From Coffea arabica (lineage: Eukaryota; Streptophyta; Magnoliopsida; Gentianales; Rubiaceae), in contig NC_092322.1 in NCBI RefSeq assembly GCF_036785885.1, forward strand, positions 17,692,466 to 17,756,465: a stretch of DNA of 64,000 nucleotides, written 5' to 3'. Of this stretch, positions 1 through 12,841 are shown one piece after another; positions within the stretch are counted from its first letter, which is position 1, and each line of letters begins with the position of its first letter. The translations under genes and the position numbers were made by a program. The notes below the pieces were generated by a model. It was not told the origin of the DNA. It made no database searches and saw nothing but the letters and a program-made list of their open reading frames with translations.

Positions 1-2460
1 TCACTTCAATAGGTGGCCAAAACTTTACATCTGGGATTGGATGAATGATTTCATTGTATACTTTTATGTAAAATTCTTTTGTCTTGCTAAAATCATAATA
101 ACTTTCCAAATCTGCTCTCTTGTTAATAAGAATAGCTATTGCATGCTTGCATGGTGTTCCGAACCTTACAATTACATGTTCTTGCATTGATGTTCACAGT
201 GTAAGAAACATTACAATCCTTCACTTGGAATCCATTACCACTTACAAGTGGTATAGCACACTTTTTACATTCATTAGCAAGAGCATTAAGTTTGTTCTTC
301 ACATTTGGAACCTCATTGTTCTTAAAAAGATGGGCTTTTTCAAATCTTTTCAATAGCCTACTCATCAATTGAGCTCAAATATTGTCCAACAATGTTAACA
401 CATTCTTACCCCTTTGATCTTCTACCCAATGATTGAAAGATTCAACAATATTGTTCGTGATGTGGTCATGCTTCAAATCTTTGGGGAAGGCATGCCTAGA
501 CCATAGGTGATAAGGAATTTTCTCCAGCCACTAGTTTTAAATCCTTAATTTTAGCCATAACCCCTTAAAGTTTACTTCAGTGTAGGCCTAGCAGCTTGCC
601 AAAACTAACTGTCTAAGCATAAATCCTGGAAAATGGCTTCTAAAATTGCTGTAGATATGCCTGCAACACTTCCTATTCACTGCCCATAGTATCTTAGAGT
701 TAATGGCCTCAATCAGTCCTTGCAAACATAAAATAAATAAATGAAATACATTAATAAAAGGCCAAATTTAGTGATTGATTAAGCGAATGGGCTGTTAAGA
801 TCTTACCTTTGCCTATTAGCCATGAAGATCCATGGTTTATCCCTTGGAAAGTCATTAAGCATTGCAGCTAACCATTCAAAGAAAAACATCCCGCTTTCTT
901 TATTCTTAGTCTCAACAATGGCATAAGCAATAGGATATAATCCAGTATTTTCATCCAGACCAATTGCAGAAAGTAAAACCCCTCCATATGGTCCTTTCAA
1001 GTGACATCCATCAAATCCTACGAAAGGAAGACAGCCATCAAGAAATCCTTTTTTCAGTGCATCTAACCCCACAAATATTCTTTTAACGGAAGGAATGTCA
1101 GATCCCAATGCCATTTCAAACTGAATCTTGGCTATACTACCAGGATTTTTATTCATAATCATGACACAATACTTAGGCAGCAAGTTATAACTATCACCAT
1201 GGTTACCATCAATAATGTCTGTGCCTTTTGTTTTGCTCTATAAAGTTGCATATCGGTAGGAAAAACACCATACTTAGCCAATTCATTCCTTAACAGGTCA
1301 GGTTTAATAGTGGAATTTTCTCTCAATAGGTCAATAATTTTTCCTACCATCCACTTGGCAAAAGCAACAATTTTTTCACTCATGACACAAGTATGATTAG
1401 GTGTGCATGTTTTTTTTACCATATATGCCACCTTATCAAGCAATGGAGAAGCATGTACTCTCTCCTCACAACCTTGATTGCCACAATGTACTGTAACTCT
1501 AGACTTTTCATTTCTATCAAAAATTAGAGGAAAGCCCCATTGAATTTTATATTCATATAGCACCCTTCTAAAAGTATCAGCATTTGAAAATATCATTCCT
1601 TTTAACAACCTAAATTTCTCTGCCTCGGGTATGGAAAACTCAGTAGAATTTAGGCATGCAATCACTATCTGACTCATTTTCAATTTCAACTTATCATTTG
1701 ACTCATAATCAGACAAGTCTCCCTCAGATTCTAACTCATTTTCCAGTTCCTCTTGTACAAATATACTAAATAGTTCATAATCTAAATCCACACTTATCTT
1801 ATCATTGTCACTATAAATATATAGCTCATCATCAGTTTCCACATCATGTTGGATCCTAGCATCAACATCATTCAAAGCAGATTCGAATTCCGTTCTTTTG
1901 CCCAACCTTTTGCTAGTTATAGTATTTTGTCTCAGCTTCCCTTTTGTCAAACCTTTTGAATTCTTTTTACTAGCCCTTTTGGTATTACTGCTCTCCTCCC
2001 CCCCTAATGGAAGTTAACACCCACCACTTGTTACCATGTATTCCTATGTTGTTTTTTTCATCATTATTCACATTGGGACCAAGGTTATTGAAATTCAGCC
2101 CCATAATATTTCCATTTCCATCAATATTGTTCCCATTACCCTCATTTTCATTCACGTTCTCTTATATATTATCATGAACCTGCCTAACATAAACATTGGT
2201 GCATCCATTCCTCCTATGTAAACCAAACATTTTTAGGACATTTGAATCAGTTTCAATGTTCATTGTTTCCACAGTACCAGGGATATCACAATATAAAAGC
2301 AATCATAAAATTTTGTCCACCAGAAATATGGTTCAAAACATTCTCACAAACATTAGGTAACAAGTCTATGTAAGAATATCGATTGAGATCAATATTCCTC
2401 AGCTCAAACTTCATGTTTTCATAACGAAGAGTAATGTCGCAGACAGTTGCAAGTCCAGCC
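1..2460 (-). pseudogene. MULE transposase relic (MULE-1)
   Basis: Read on the minus strand, an N-terminal PB1-like region (about 2460-2230) is followed by an asparagine-rich and acidic linker, the conserved MULE N-terminal block (about 1650-1400, with VTVHCGNQGCEERVHASP) and the transposase core (1183-807, with VGFDGCHLKGPYGGVLL). A GT-AG intron spans about 719-806. A third exon starts at 718, carries CCRHIYSNF and then the SWIM finger (CNC ... CKHA, about 190-125), and runs off the window. Breaks are clear: an in-frame stop near 2170, a frame change near 1225 between the N-terminal block and the core, further frame loss at about 370-560, and a frame change inside the SWIM finger near 160. 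It is not expected to make a working transposase. Confidence 0.8.
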
Positions 2461-3394
2461 TAAAATGATAGAACCAATAAAGTTAATCATGCACTTCATT
2501 AACAAATAGCATTAATATGTAATAAAAAAAGGTATTGCATGAGACTAAGTTGATCAATATGAATCAACATGTAATGTGACATAACAAGAAATAAATAAAG
2601 ATTTCCTGTTAAACCCCAAAATCTGTAAAAATTTTGATGAACAACAAATACAACCCTTTCATGGTTCAAACAACTAAAAATTACATATGCATGCTGTCAA
2701 TTTAGAAAAAAAAGCGATATATTAAAAAAACCCATAAAAACTTCAGCTTTACACTATTAAATCCAGATTTCTTGATATTTATAACTATGTTCACCACCCC
2801 ATGTAACTAGTACACATGCAATATCAATCAAAAACCAAAATATTTCTACAACCAAAACTCTCATTGATGCATCACAATAAAAAACCCCCAAATTAAAATC
2901 ATATTCATGTCCTATAAATCAAACTAAGAAGGATATGACGTACATAAATAGTAGATCAGTGCATGAAGAACTCATTTTTTAGGTTCAAATAGTGTCTAAT
3001 ACCGTGTAAGAAATGATTAGTTCAAGACAATACCATAGTTGTGCCTCCAACAGCTTATGGACTCGAGAGCCTTTGTTGTGCAAAGCTTTAAAGCCACCGT
3101 GTACTGGTTTGTAGAGAAAATCACGTGATTTTTGGAATTTTTCCTTAGTGATTTAAGATCAAGCAAACATAGGAAGATAGGATTTCATGGAGAGAAAGTT
3201 CAAAAAGAGTGAGAGTAAGTATGATAATCTAATGGTGGGGTTATGTGGATTGGAATGATAAAGGCAATGTCTTGTAGTGTTTCCCGCCTAAAGATTAAAA
3301 TGGTCAGTAGATATTGTATTTTTATGTCTTTAAAATTAATGGAAATGAACAAGGGTTATGTAGACTTTTGGCAATTTCTGTTCCATAAAAGTGA
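2461..3394. other. MULE-1 non-coding 5' part
   Basis: AT-rich sequence between the start of the transposase relic and the terminal repeat. No open frame longer than about 70 codons and no domain match is visible. By position it should hold the old promoter and subterminal sequence of the element. Confidence 0.4.
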
Positions 3395-3492
3395 CAAAAG
3401 TTAGCATGGGGGAGGAATCTATTATTTGGCCAAATCTCAGGGATCGATTCATTATTTGGTCAAACCTTAAGGGAGGTAAATGTAATTAGTCC

Positions 3493-3886
3493 AAAATAAA
3501 ATTGTATAGTAGAATATATTAGATTATATAAATGTTATCGTTGTAACAAAAAAAATGATTAATCTTTTATGCATTGACTGTGTATATGTCATCACTATTG
3601 GATGCATGACAAATTATCTGAATTTAAAATTAAAATCTAAATTTTGTTCATGTATCATGTATCTAATCGTGACAGTGTACGCACAAGATTTACTAAAAAA
3701 AAAACAGAAGAATAAAACGAAAGAATAAAACGAAAAATTAAGAACAACAGCGGCACAATATAGCCCATCTCCAAATCGCAACCGATACCACGTCGTTTCT
3801 TTCTCTTCAAATTCCGAATATACCACCAGCAGCCCCGTAGCCCATATATATGACGCTGGCTGCTGCCTCTGCCACCTCTACCGCAT
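3493..3886 (+). promoter_or_regulatory. Upstream region of the AP-5 beta gene
   Basis: This stretch separates the MULE-1 end from the AP-5 beta start codon. A TATATATA string lies at 3844-3851, 36-43 bp before the ATG. If it is the TATA box the leader is very short; if transcription starts further up, the ATG at 3850 becomes an upstream start codon in another frame. No other promoter element can be supported by eye. Confidence 0.35.
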
Positions 3887-6800
3887 ATGACAACACCGCC
3901 ACCGCCACCAAAGCCTCTGTCATCTCAAGAATGGGAGACATTGATCGAAGATTACAACCACGGCCGCCTTCACCGGTGGACCACCTCCGACTACGCCGGT
4001 CCCCCACTCGTCGACCTCGCACTCTCTTCTCTCCTCCGAAAGGACTTCTCTCTCCACCTAAAACAACATCTCCTAATCTTCCTAGAAGAACACTCCATTT
4101 CTCTATTCACTTCCCCGGCGAGCCTCTTCCGCCTCCTCGAAACTCTCCGTCTCGTAATCCAGTCCCCCAATCCAAATGATGCCGTCTCCCTCTCTTTCTC
4201 ATTTAAAGAACAGTTCCTCATTTCAACGACTTCAATATTCATCGTTCATGGTACCTTTGCCACTACTGATTTTGAAACCCTAGAGGGTTTGGTGGAGCTG
4301 TTGTTGACGATTGTAAACCGTCCGAACCACGGGATCGACCGGCAGACGAGGGCTGTAGCTTGCGAATGTTTGCGGGAGCTGGAATTGGCGTTTCCCTGTT
4401 TGTTATCAGAGATTGCGGCGCATATTTGGGGACTTTGTCAGATCGAGAGAACCCACGCGGCTCAAAGCTACGTTTTGTTACTCGCAGCGGTGATTCACAG
4501 CATTGTAGTTTATGGTAAGGCGCCCAATGTTTCTATTCTTAATGCTTCTACACCACTGTTTCCGTTTAATGTGCCGCGAATTTTCATTGAAAATGACAAG
4601 GATGGTGATGATAGTGATGTTATTGTTGGTGATGATGACGAGAAAAATGTTTCTAGTGCTAGTAGTAATTTGAAGGAGACGAACGTAAGGTATAAGGAGT
4701 TAAGGAGGGTGATTTCGTTTTTGTTAGAGTGGCCACAATACTTAACCTGCTGTGGAGTTTTGGAGTTTATGAGGATGACAATGCCGGTGGCCAATGCTCT
4801 GGAGTTGCAAGCTTCTTTGCTCAAAGTACAGTTTTCGGGGCTTATTTACACGTTTGACCCTTTACTCTGTCATGCTTATTTAGGGATGTATTTGAGGCTC
4901 TTGGACTCGTTTGATGGGCAAGAAATGGAAATTGCTAATCGACTAGTGTTGCAAAGCAAGGAGCTATACTTGTCATATCAAAATAATGTAGTTTTTCAAT
5001 TGCTTTCTGTTCACTGGTTATTAGGTTTGATTCAATTGGTCATAGGTAGAGATGTGACGAAGAGAAAAAGTTTTGCAGATGTGATGAGTCTGAGTTTTTA
5101 TCCTGCTATTTTTGATCCACTGGCGTTGAAATCATTGAAACTTGACTTGGCCGCTTATTGCTCTGTTTTACTCGATGATTTTGGGACTCTGAAGAGGTAT
5201 GCAAATGGGGGGACGATGACTGTGGAGGTAGGTTCAGAAGTTTCTGTGGTCAAACTGCTTGAAGATGGCCTCATGTGCGTATCTGGTTTCAAATGGTTGC
5301 CTCCTTGGAGCACAGAAACTGCAGTGGCGTTCCGCACCTTCCATAAGTTTTTGGTAGGCACGTCATCTCATTCTGATCTTAATGAGTCTGATACTTCTTC
5401 CAAAAGGTCTCCCATGGAGTTGCCCATATTCTGTGCTATACAGGTACTTTCTTTTGGTTCCTGTCTTGAACTGCTTGTTGTTTATTCTTCTTTGTTTTGA
5501 TTATATTCAGAGATGAAAATTGCTTGAGATATGGCAGCTATTTCAGTATTAGGAAAGTTTGCATTTTCTTTTGCATTTTTTTTATTGGGGTTCCAAACAA
5601 TAATGGGCTGTTACAATTTCATATCATGTGGTGGTGTCTTGGATTGCTGGAAGTGTCTAAACACTAGCCTGTCTCATGCTATGACTTTCCATTTCTATGG
5701 TTCACAGTGGGACAACAAGTTTTGCAATTCCAAAAGCAGATCTTTCGAATGACTCAGAGTATTCCTTTGTATTTTCCTTTCTCCTAAAGGTTCAAATTCC
5801 CTCTGATAGTGTGAGTTAAGAACTTGGAACAGTACATGATCCAAAATTGAGTTCAGCGACATTTAATGCTCAGAAAATGTTTTTCTGGCTGAATCTCTTG
5901 TTTGAAAACTTAGATGAGGCGATGAGGCATTGACGACCTTGATGATGATATAGGAAAATTCTGTTTGGATGGGAGTGTTTTTCAAAAAACTAGTTTTTCA
6001 AATACAACAAAAATTTTTAAAAAGTACTCTAAAAGGTAATCTAAAAATTAGTTTAAAATTTTAAAAAATATCTCAAAATATATTTTAGAAATTCTTCTAC
6101 TCTTAAATATCCCAAAATATTTTTTAAAAATATTTCAAAATATACTCTAAAAGCTCTGCTACAGCAAAATTTTTCATAAACATTCCCAAAAACAGCTAAT
6201 CCAAACGGTATGTTTTTTGGCGATGTGGTAAGTTAAAAAGGCTCTGAACATAGGCTGTTTAACTGATTATGGTTCCTGGAAATCATTTAGGGGTTTTTTT
6301 GGGCTTTTTTTATGGTTCCTGGAACACAGGCTCTTTATTTTATCCATTTACCCATCTATTACCCCTAGACAAACACCCATCATTTATCCACAATATTTAG
6401 AGCCTATCAGTTAGCAAAGACATGGGAATGATATTGAACTGAAATTACTTCGTTTGACTTGTATTATGCTCAATTATAGTCCAGGAACTTCCGAAAAGAA
6501 TTTTGAAAGTACAAAACATTTTTTGGCTTACCACTTTATTGATTTCGGTACATTTTGCGGTTTGGTTTGTTGTTCAGTATATGTAAGGGAAATAGTAGGA
6601 GTATAACATGTGTACCTTTTAAGTTTTTGCTTACTTGTCAATTTTATGCTACACGAACTGCATTAGTGTATTGAGTAGTAAGTTCAACCCATCAAGCCTT
6701 GCTTTTTTGTGGTTGGCAAAGGCATTGTGCAATTGATAGCATATTAAATTATATAGTGCGATAAGTGTAGTTTTTATGTATTTAAAAAAGGGGCTAAATC

Positions 6801-9800
6801 TATACCCATGCATCCTAAATCCACACTCTTAGTACAATGGTCCATTTATTAACTATCTATTGGATCCATTAGTTGTCTGATGTCATTTTCAACCTCTGCC
6901 CTCAGCATGCATCATTATGATACGTCATAGGATTAGAAAGATCTTCTGGCTCATCATAACCTGGATGGATGTTACTGAGATGTCTTCCCAAGTTTCCTTT
7001 ATCAAGGAAAAGGTTGACTGTCAACTAAGGCAGGAATATATCACAGGCTAAATTTGATAATGTAGCATGTGATAGTGAGCTATACATAGAAGAAAGCTTT
7101 GGCAAAATAGTTGCGAGTTCTAATTTATGAGGTTCTAAAGGTAGTTGTTAATGTGAATTTTAGCTCACTCATCACAAATTTGGGCATCCAAGCTAATCAA
7201 ATCATTCCAGTCTTAAAAGCAAATTTGCATCATGTGTTTAAAACTCAACCGATATGACTTGCAAGTTGAACAATGTTTCTCTGTCTTGGTGAATGAACTT
7301 AAAATGCTTAAGTCAAGAGAAATTACGTATGCAGCTGCTACAGAGTAACTCTGTCCACAAAATTTGCACCTCCTACTCTGTCGTTATCAGAGTTTCAAAA
7401 TACTTCTGAGGAACCTAATCCAGTATCAAAATGTTGGTCTTTATCAGAGGAACCTACTCTGTCGTTATCAGAGTTTCAAAATACTCAGTCTTTTCTTGGT
7501 TTTACTACAAGAATAGAAGTTCCCTTCTCTGAAGAACCTAATCCAGTATTGGTCAGATCATGTATAGAGTGATTGATGTATCCTTCAGTTTGGCACTGAT
7601 TTGGGTTCCATATCTGGTCCAAAATACAAGAAAAACTACATCTAATCACAAGAAGTTGTAACAGGTCCAGTAATTTTTCTTTTCTTGGAATGACTAGAGC
7701 GAGAAATGAATTTTTAATATAAAAATCTACGGCAATGAGTCAAGCCTCAATTTTTCTTGTAGTCACCATACGTGACTCAGTACCATCTGTCATTAGTTTA
7801 TTGCATAGTTTATAGGGAACTGGCAATCAAACTGTGGTAAAATATCAAGAAGATAACTGTCCAATTAAAATCTCAATTGGAGGCAGAAAGTCTCAAGTTT
7901 TTACTATTCAAAGTTTTGAAGGCATTATTGACACTCCGGTCCATCACATTTGCTGCACTAGATTTTCCACTGACAGTTCCTCCCTGCATTTCAGATACTA
8001 ATGCATAAAAAGTTTTCAAGAACAGTGTTACTTCATCATAATCACATAGTTACTCATGTATATTAGATCTTAAATATACATCTGAAAATTCATGGGTTTT
8101 GTTTGGAAGCTGAAGTGGAGCTAATGCAAATATCAAATTTGAATCTTGAAATGGAGCAAACTATTGCTAATGATTTATAAGTAAACTGTTGGTTAGCTAA
8201 AAAGCTCAGAAATAATTAAGGGGAGTGGAGAAGATAACAATTTCTCTTGTAGTTTGTGTTTTTGAAAGTGTGGGAAAGAAAAGAGTTGATGAGGGGGAGG
8301 AGAATGAAAGATGAAGGAAAGAGGATGGAGTTTGAAGTTCAGGTCTTTTTTTTGACAATTTTTTTTTGGTTGGGGGGGGGGGGGGGGGTTGGGGGTGGAA
8401 CTGGGAGGATTAGTTCACTGAGCTGAGAGAGGACTAAGAGGGTAGAGTTGGGGTCTGCTGGATGCGGCTGCTGCTGCTGCTGGGGACTGTGTCTGAATAG
8501 TCTTTTCTTTTGTGTTGAAATGAGCCAAAGCCTGAAAAGGGTAAAATGTTGGGTCACTGAGCGGACTGAGATCTGATTAGAAATGTCTCTGTGATAAAGA
8601 TGGGATCTGTTGGATTAGCGGAGCTGTGATGCTGCTGTATGAGTACAACAGCCAAAGGGGATAGTCTCTTTCTTCTTTTTTTTTTTTTTTTTATGGTTTG
8701 GATACATCAGATCCTTTTTGTTTTGTACTTGTCCAGTCACACCTTAGTTAATTAACTTTGTTATTGTGTTTGGTTTGCTATGATTATCTAATTGTTGTAG
8801 TTTATAATGCGCAGTAATTTTTACATGCTGTAGTTTTGAAAATGTGATAGACTAAATGTGCAACGAGTGAAACATAGTGGAAATGGTAGTAATAAAAAAT
8901 TAGGAATGATCAAAATTGTTGGAACTGAGACATATATGAAATTGAAATTAGTACAAGGTGTGTGGACCCTGAGCCCAAAATTGCTTGTTTCCATGTATTG
9001 CCTTTATACTCTTTTGCTTAAAAAATCAAGCAATGCTTGAGAAATTTTTGTTTTGAAATTTATCAATATTGCTAATGGAATTTCAATCTCCCCAATTGCC
9101 TTTTTCTCTTGAACTCATTTGTGACATTTTTATTTTCATTTGATTTTTCTGTTCATCAAATGTTCGAGAGGGATCTCACATGCAATAGTAATTCATTAAG
9201 AAATTGAACTTGATGCAGATGCTGTTGTTGACCTCCTTACTAGATTTTACTTGTAAATTTTCTTCGTTATTTTTTGAGTGCAACATTTTAATTTCAACAG
9301 CCCCTGTCAAGCATTTTTATAGGAAATACTGTGCCGATCTCCTTGCAAAAATTGGGGGAAGCATACTGAACTTTTTTATTTTATTGAATTGTAAACCTCA
9401 GTTAATTAGTAACTTTTGAAGAATGATAGCAGGGGATTTTGTCTTCCCTGTTTCATGATGCCATAAAAATTTACCATTCTTATTTTTTGCACATAAAAAA
9501 AAATGTAGGTTCAATGGAAATTACTTAACTAATGACAAAAATGTCCAAGGAAGTAACTTTTTTCTGGGGCTTGTACTGAAAATTTATTTTGCTCGTTACT
9601 CCCTCATCTTGCTTCTTGAGACTTGAGCAGTAATGCCTTTAGTAAAAATAAACAAACTTTCGAATCCATTAACATTAGAGAGAGACTCCTACTGGATAAA
9701 TAGATTGATGGCCTATTAGGCAGAGAATATTGAAAGTTAACAGTGCTAACAAAAAAGTTTGACAGTGGTCGCGACAGAGCTGTCTAATTTTGCTAACTAG

Positions 9801-12800
9801 AGGGGTGGTATTTTTGTAATAATGGTTAATCTTAGGGGAAGTTAGTATACTTTATTGATAAAGACAAATAACGGATAGAAAGATGAAAATGAAAGCACAG
9901 ACAAATTGAAGTGGCACCAATGTGCATTCAGGCATGGTATCTGAAGCAAAATTGGTATATAAAAATATTTCCATGATTGTATCTATTTGTATTTTTTTAC
10001 TGTCTCTATTTGTATTAATGCATTAGAGATAACACTTTCATTTTGCTGGTTTTATTTTCTTTTTGGTTTTGGCTTCAAGTTGTACTTAAAACAGGTGGAA
10101 AACAAATTCTATAGAATCTTCTTTGTGAAAGTTTAGCCTATGATAATTCTGCATCTTTAGAACACAGTAGAGAAGCACTAAAAGTGTTCTTATTGGTGTC
10201 ATGGTGGCGTGGTGTTACATGGAGTCTTTCATATATAATTACTGCAGTTATTATTTCTCTGATAATTGATTCTGGCAATGAACTAAAACTTTTAGGAGCC
10301 CAACTTAATTCATCATTCAAATCAATTGACCTATTCTTTTATCATTGCTAGTTGCTCTTTTTATTATTTTAGAATCGTGTAAGCATGACTTCTGTGTCTC
10401 TTTTGCCATTCCAGTTCTTTTTAGATGTATTGGAGAATAGGAGTATCATTAAACTCAAGTAATGGTACAACTTTGGGGATCACCTTAAATGGTCTAGCTT
10501 TAATACAGTAATGCAGTGATCATGAGAACTCGAGTCTCTCACATAAAGATGTAGTTATATCATTAAAATGTATGCTAATTTTTTATAATTAACATTTGTG
10601 ATTGTTAAAATTTCATAACTAGGATTTATGATTGCTGAAGCTGCTGTCTTTATTTTGCATAGGGAATGCTGATAGAATCAACATTAAAATTTCAAGGGTT
10701 GGTACCCCTGATTGTTTCCTTTGTCGACCGTTTATTGGGATGTTACAAACACCGCTGGCTGGGCGAGTGGCTGCTGGAGACATTCAATGAATCTTTCATC
10801 CCAAAACTTAATATAGACTATAAATTAGGATCTTACTTCCCCATTTTGGAAAGAATTTCGGCGAATGAGAGAGTTTCTCCGACGGGGTTGTTAGAGCTTC
10901 TTGCCAACTATATGGTTGTCCTGATTAAGAAACATGGTCCAGATACAGGGTTGAAATCATGGTGTCAGGGGAGCAAAATTCTGGGCATTTGTCGGACTAT
11001 GATGATTCATCACCACAGTTCCAGTTTGTTTCTTGGACTTTCTCGTCTCCTTGCATTCGCTTGCCTTTATTTTCCTGATCTGGAGGTTCGTGACCATGCA
11101 AGGTACAATAAAGACCTCTTTTTAGTCCTTTCTGAATTTCAAAATATATTCAGCTTTTTTATATCAGGTTTACCTTAAAAAAAAATGAATTTGTTCATTT
11201 CTAGTTTTGTACATTGGATGAATCCCTTTCCTAGTGGAGAATGATATAAGATGGTATACTGCAAATGACTTTGGAAAGGAAGAAGTGGTGAAATTTGGAA
11301 ATAGGATAATTGCATATGCTTTACGTAATTAGGCTCCCAATGATTTGTTGGCTCTTTATAGGACCTACCTGCGGATGCTGGTTTGCATTCCAGGAAAGAA
11401 GCTTCGCGACTTGCTGAACATTGGGGAGCAACTTCCTGGAATTTCACCATCTACCAATTCTAGTTCATTTTTCAATCTTCAGTCTCCTCGCTATCATGAC
11501 CCGAAGAAATCTCGGAATATTTCATCCTACATTCATCTTGAGCGCACTGTGCCACTTTTAGTTAGACAATCATGGTCCTTGTCATTGCCAGTGCTCAGAT
11601 TAGATGATGATAAGCAGTCACTGGAAAGCTTCAAGGATAACAAAACTACAGGTGAGCCAAAGGAGCTTGACAGAAGTAGTAGTAGTATCGAGATTGTTTC
11701 TGATATTAACAGAATTAGCCAGCTTCAGGAGCCACTACGTGTGATGGACTCAAAAGTTTCAGAAATGGTGGGGATTTTAAGAAAGCATTTTGCATCAATT
11801 CCTGATTTTAGACACTTCCCAGGACTCAAGATCAAAATACCTTGTGTTTTGAGCTTTGACTCAGAGTTGTTTAATCACTCGGTAGGGACCAGCCTACCCA
11901 GTGATAGCTGTGGAATAGATTCACTTCCAGCCATATACGCCACAGTGCTCAAATTTTCGTCTTCTGCACCGTATGGCAATATTCCATCATATCACATTCC
12001 TTTTCTTCTTGGCCAACCTGTCAAAAAGGATTACTCTTTCAGCGAAACTAATTCACTAGATATCGTTCCTGTTGGAAATGGTTCTGCCGAGGAAAAAAGG
12101 TTTAAAGCTCATGTAATGATTGAATTAGAGCCCCGGGAACCACAACCTGGTGTCATCAATGTACATATTCAAACAAATGCGGACAATAGTGAGATCATTC
12201 AAGGACAGCTTCACAGTATCAATGTGGGAATTGAAGATATGTTTCTCAAAGCTATTGTTCCAGAAGATGTCCCAACAGAAGCAGTGCCTAACTATTGTCT
12301 GGACCTGTTCAACGCCTTATGGGAAGCATGTGGCACATCATCTAGCACCGGGCGAGAAACCTTTGTCTTGAAAGGAGGCAAAGGGGTTGCTGCAATCAGC
12401 GGAACACAATCAGTGAAGCTGCTTGAGGTACCTTTCATGTCTTTGATTCAAGCTGTCCAGCGGTGCTTGGCATCATTTGTTGTTAGTGTAACTGGCGAAC
12501 CTCTTATTAATATCGTGAAAGGTGGTGAAATAATAAGAGAGGTAGTATGGAAGGATTCTGATTCAGATTCATTATCTGAAGCTCCGAACCCAGATGCGAG
12601 GTTGGATGGAGGTCCTCTTTATATCCAGTACATGGATGACGAAAATGAGAAAGGGCCTCACCTACAAATTTCCAAAAAGAACATGGGATGCTTCCTCGTA
12701 TTGATATTTCTTCCTCCAAGATTCCATCTCCTCTTCAAAATGGAAGTATGTGATGTTTCTACTTTAGTTCGGGTTAGAACTGATCATTGGCCATGTCTAG

Positions 12801-12841
12801 CTTATGTCGACGAGCTTTTGGAAGCCTTATTTGTTGAGTGA
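3887..12841 (+). CDS. AP5B1: AP-5 complex subunit beta-like protein (3 exons)
   Basis: Beta subunit of the fifth adaptor-protein complex, which in animals works on late endosomes with SPG11/SPG15 in retrieval to the Golgi; the plant role is inferred. Exons are 3887-5443, 10663-11102 and 11362-12841, all with GT-AG borders and consistent phases (0, then 2), giving 1158 codons, close to the plant family length. The N-terminus is proline-rich (TPPPPPKPLSSQEWETLI) and is followed by helical, leucine-rich HEAT-like sequence, as in adaptor large subunits. An acidic loop (DKDGDDSDVIVGDDDE) lies near residues 235-250, and the chain ends in LLEALFVE. The start is the first ATG of this frame; an overlapping ATG at 3850 is in another frame. 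No internal stop or frameshift was found. Recognition is from overall similarity to the single-copy plant family (Arabidopsis At3g19870), not from a catalytic motif. The 5.2 kb first intron is unusually long. Confidence 0.87.
5961..6208. mobile_element. MITE, same family as the element at 19939
   Basis: The ends are inverted copies: the left reads CTGTTTGGATGGGAGTGTTTTT, and the right, reversed, reads CCGTTTGGATTAGCTGTTTTTGGG. The right end also shares its TGTAGCAG-like block with the left end of the element at 19939. The interior is A/T-rich with CTCAAAATAT-type motifs. Target duplications are not clear, so the last few bases of each end are uncertain. Confidence 0.65.
7372..7485. repeat. 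33-bp direct repeat, two copies
   Basis: Copies at 7372-7404 and 7453-7485 are identical by eye (CCTACTCTGTCGTTATCAGA and 13 further bases). They are separated by 48 bp. A related partial motif (GAACCTAATCCAGTAT) occurs at about 7411 and 7537, pointing to local duplication inside the intron. Confidence 0.7.
8372..8402 (+). repeat. G17 run and adjoining G-tracts
   Basis: Seventeen consecutive G residues are followed by TT, GGGGG and further G pairs, within an otherwise AT-rich intron. On the transcribed strand this can form a G-quadruplex in principle. Confidence 0.8.

Larger units (their letters stand above)
1..3492 (-). mobile_element. MULE-1: decayed Mutator-like element, cut by window start
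   Basis: The element holds a minus-strand MULE transposase relic (see the entry for 1-2460) and a non-coding 5' part. Its right end, about 3395-3492, reads on the minus strand as GGACTAATTACATTTACCTCCC followed by related AAATAAT/CCTCCC blocks, which is the style of a MULE terminal inverted repeat. The other end lies outside the window, so the inverted repeat and the target duplication cannot be checked. It is related to MULE-2 at 43649-49456: the domain order is the same and an intron sits at the matching place, right after the DRQ/NRQ motif. Confidence 0.7.
5444..10662 (+). other. Intron 1 of the AP-5 beta gene
   Basis: A 5219-bp GT-AG intron (donor after 5443, acceptor AG at 10661-10662). 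It contains a MITE (5961-6208), a 33-bp direct repeat (7372-7404 and 7453-7485, 81 bp apart), a run of 17 G (8372-8388), and poly-T/poly-A tracts. No coding exon of another gene is visible; the open frames inside are short and lack domain features. Confidence 0.75.

Noticed and set aside
8339-8557. Minus-strand frame with poly-Gln and poly-Pro (72 codons)
   Set aside because: It is the reverse reading of a G-run and GCT repeats inside the AP-5 beta intron; the composition is that of simple repeats.
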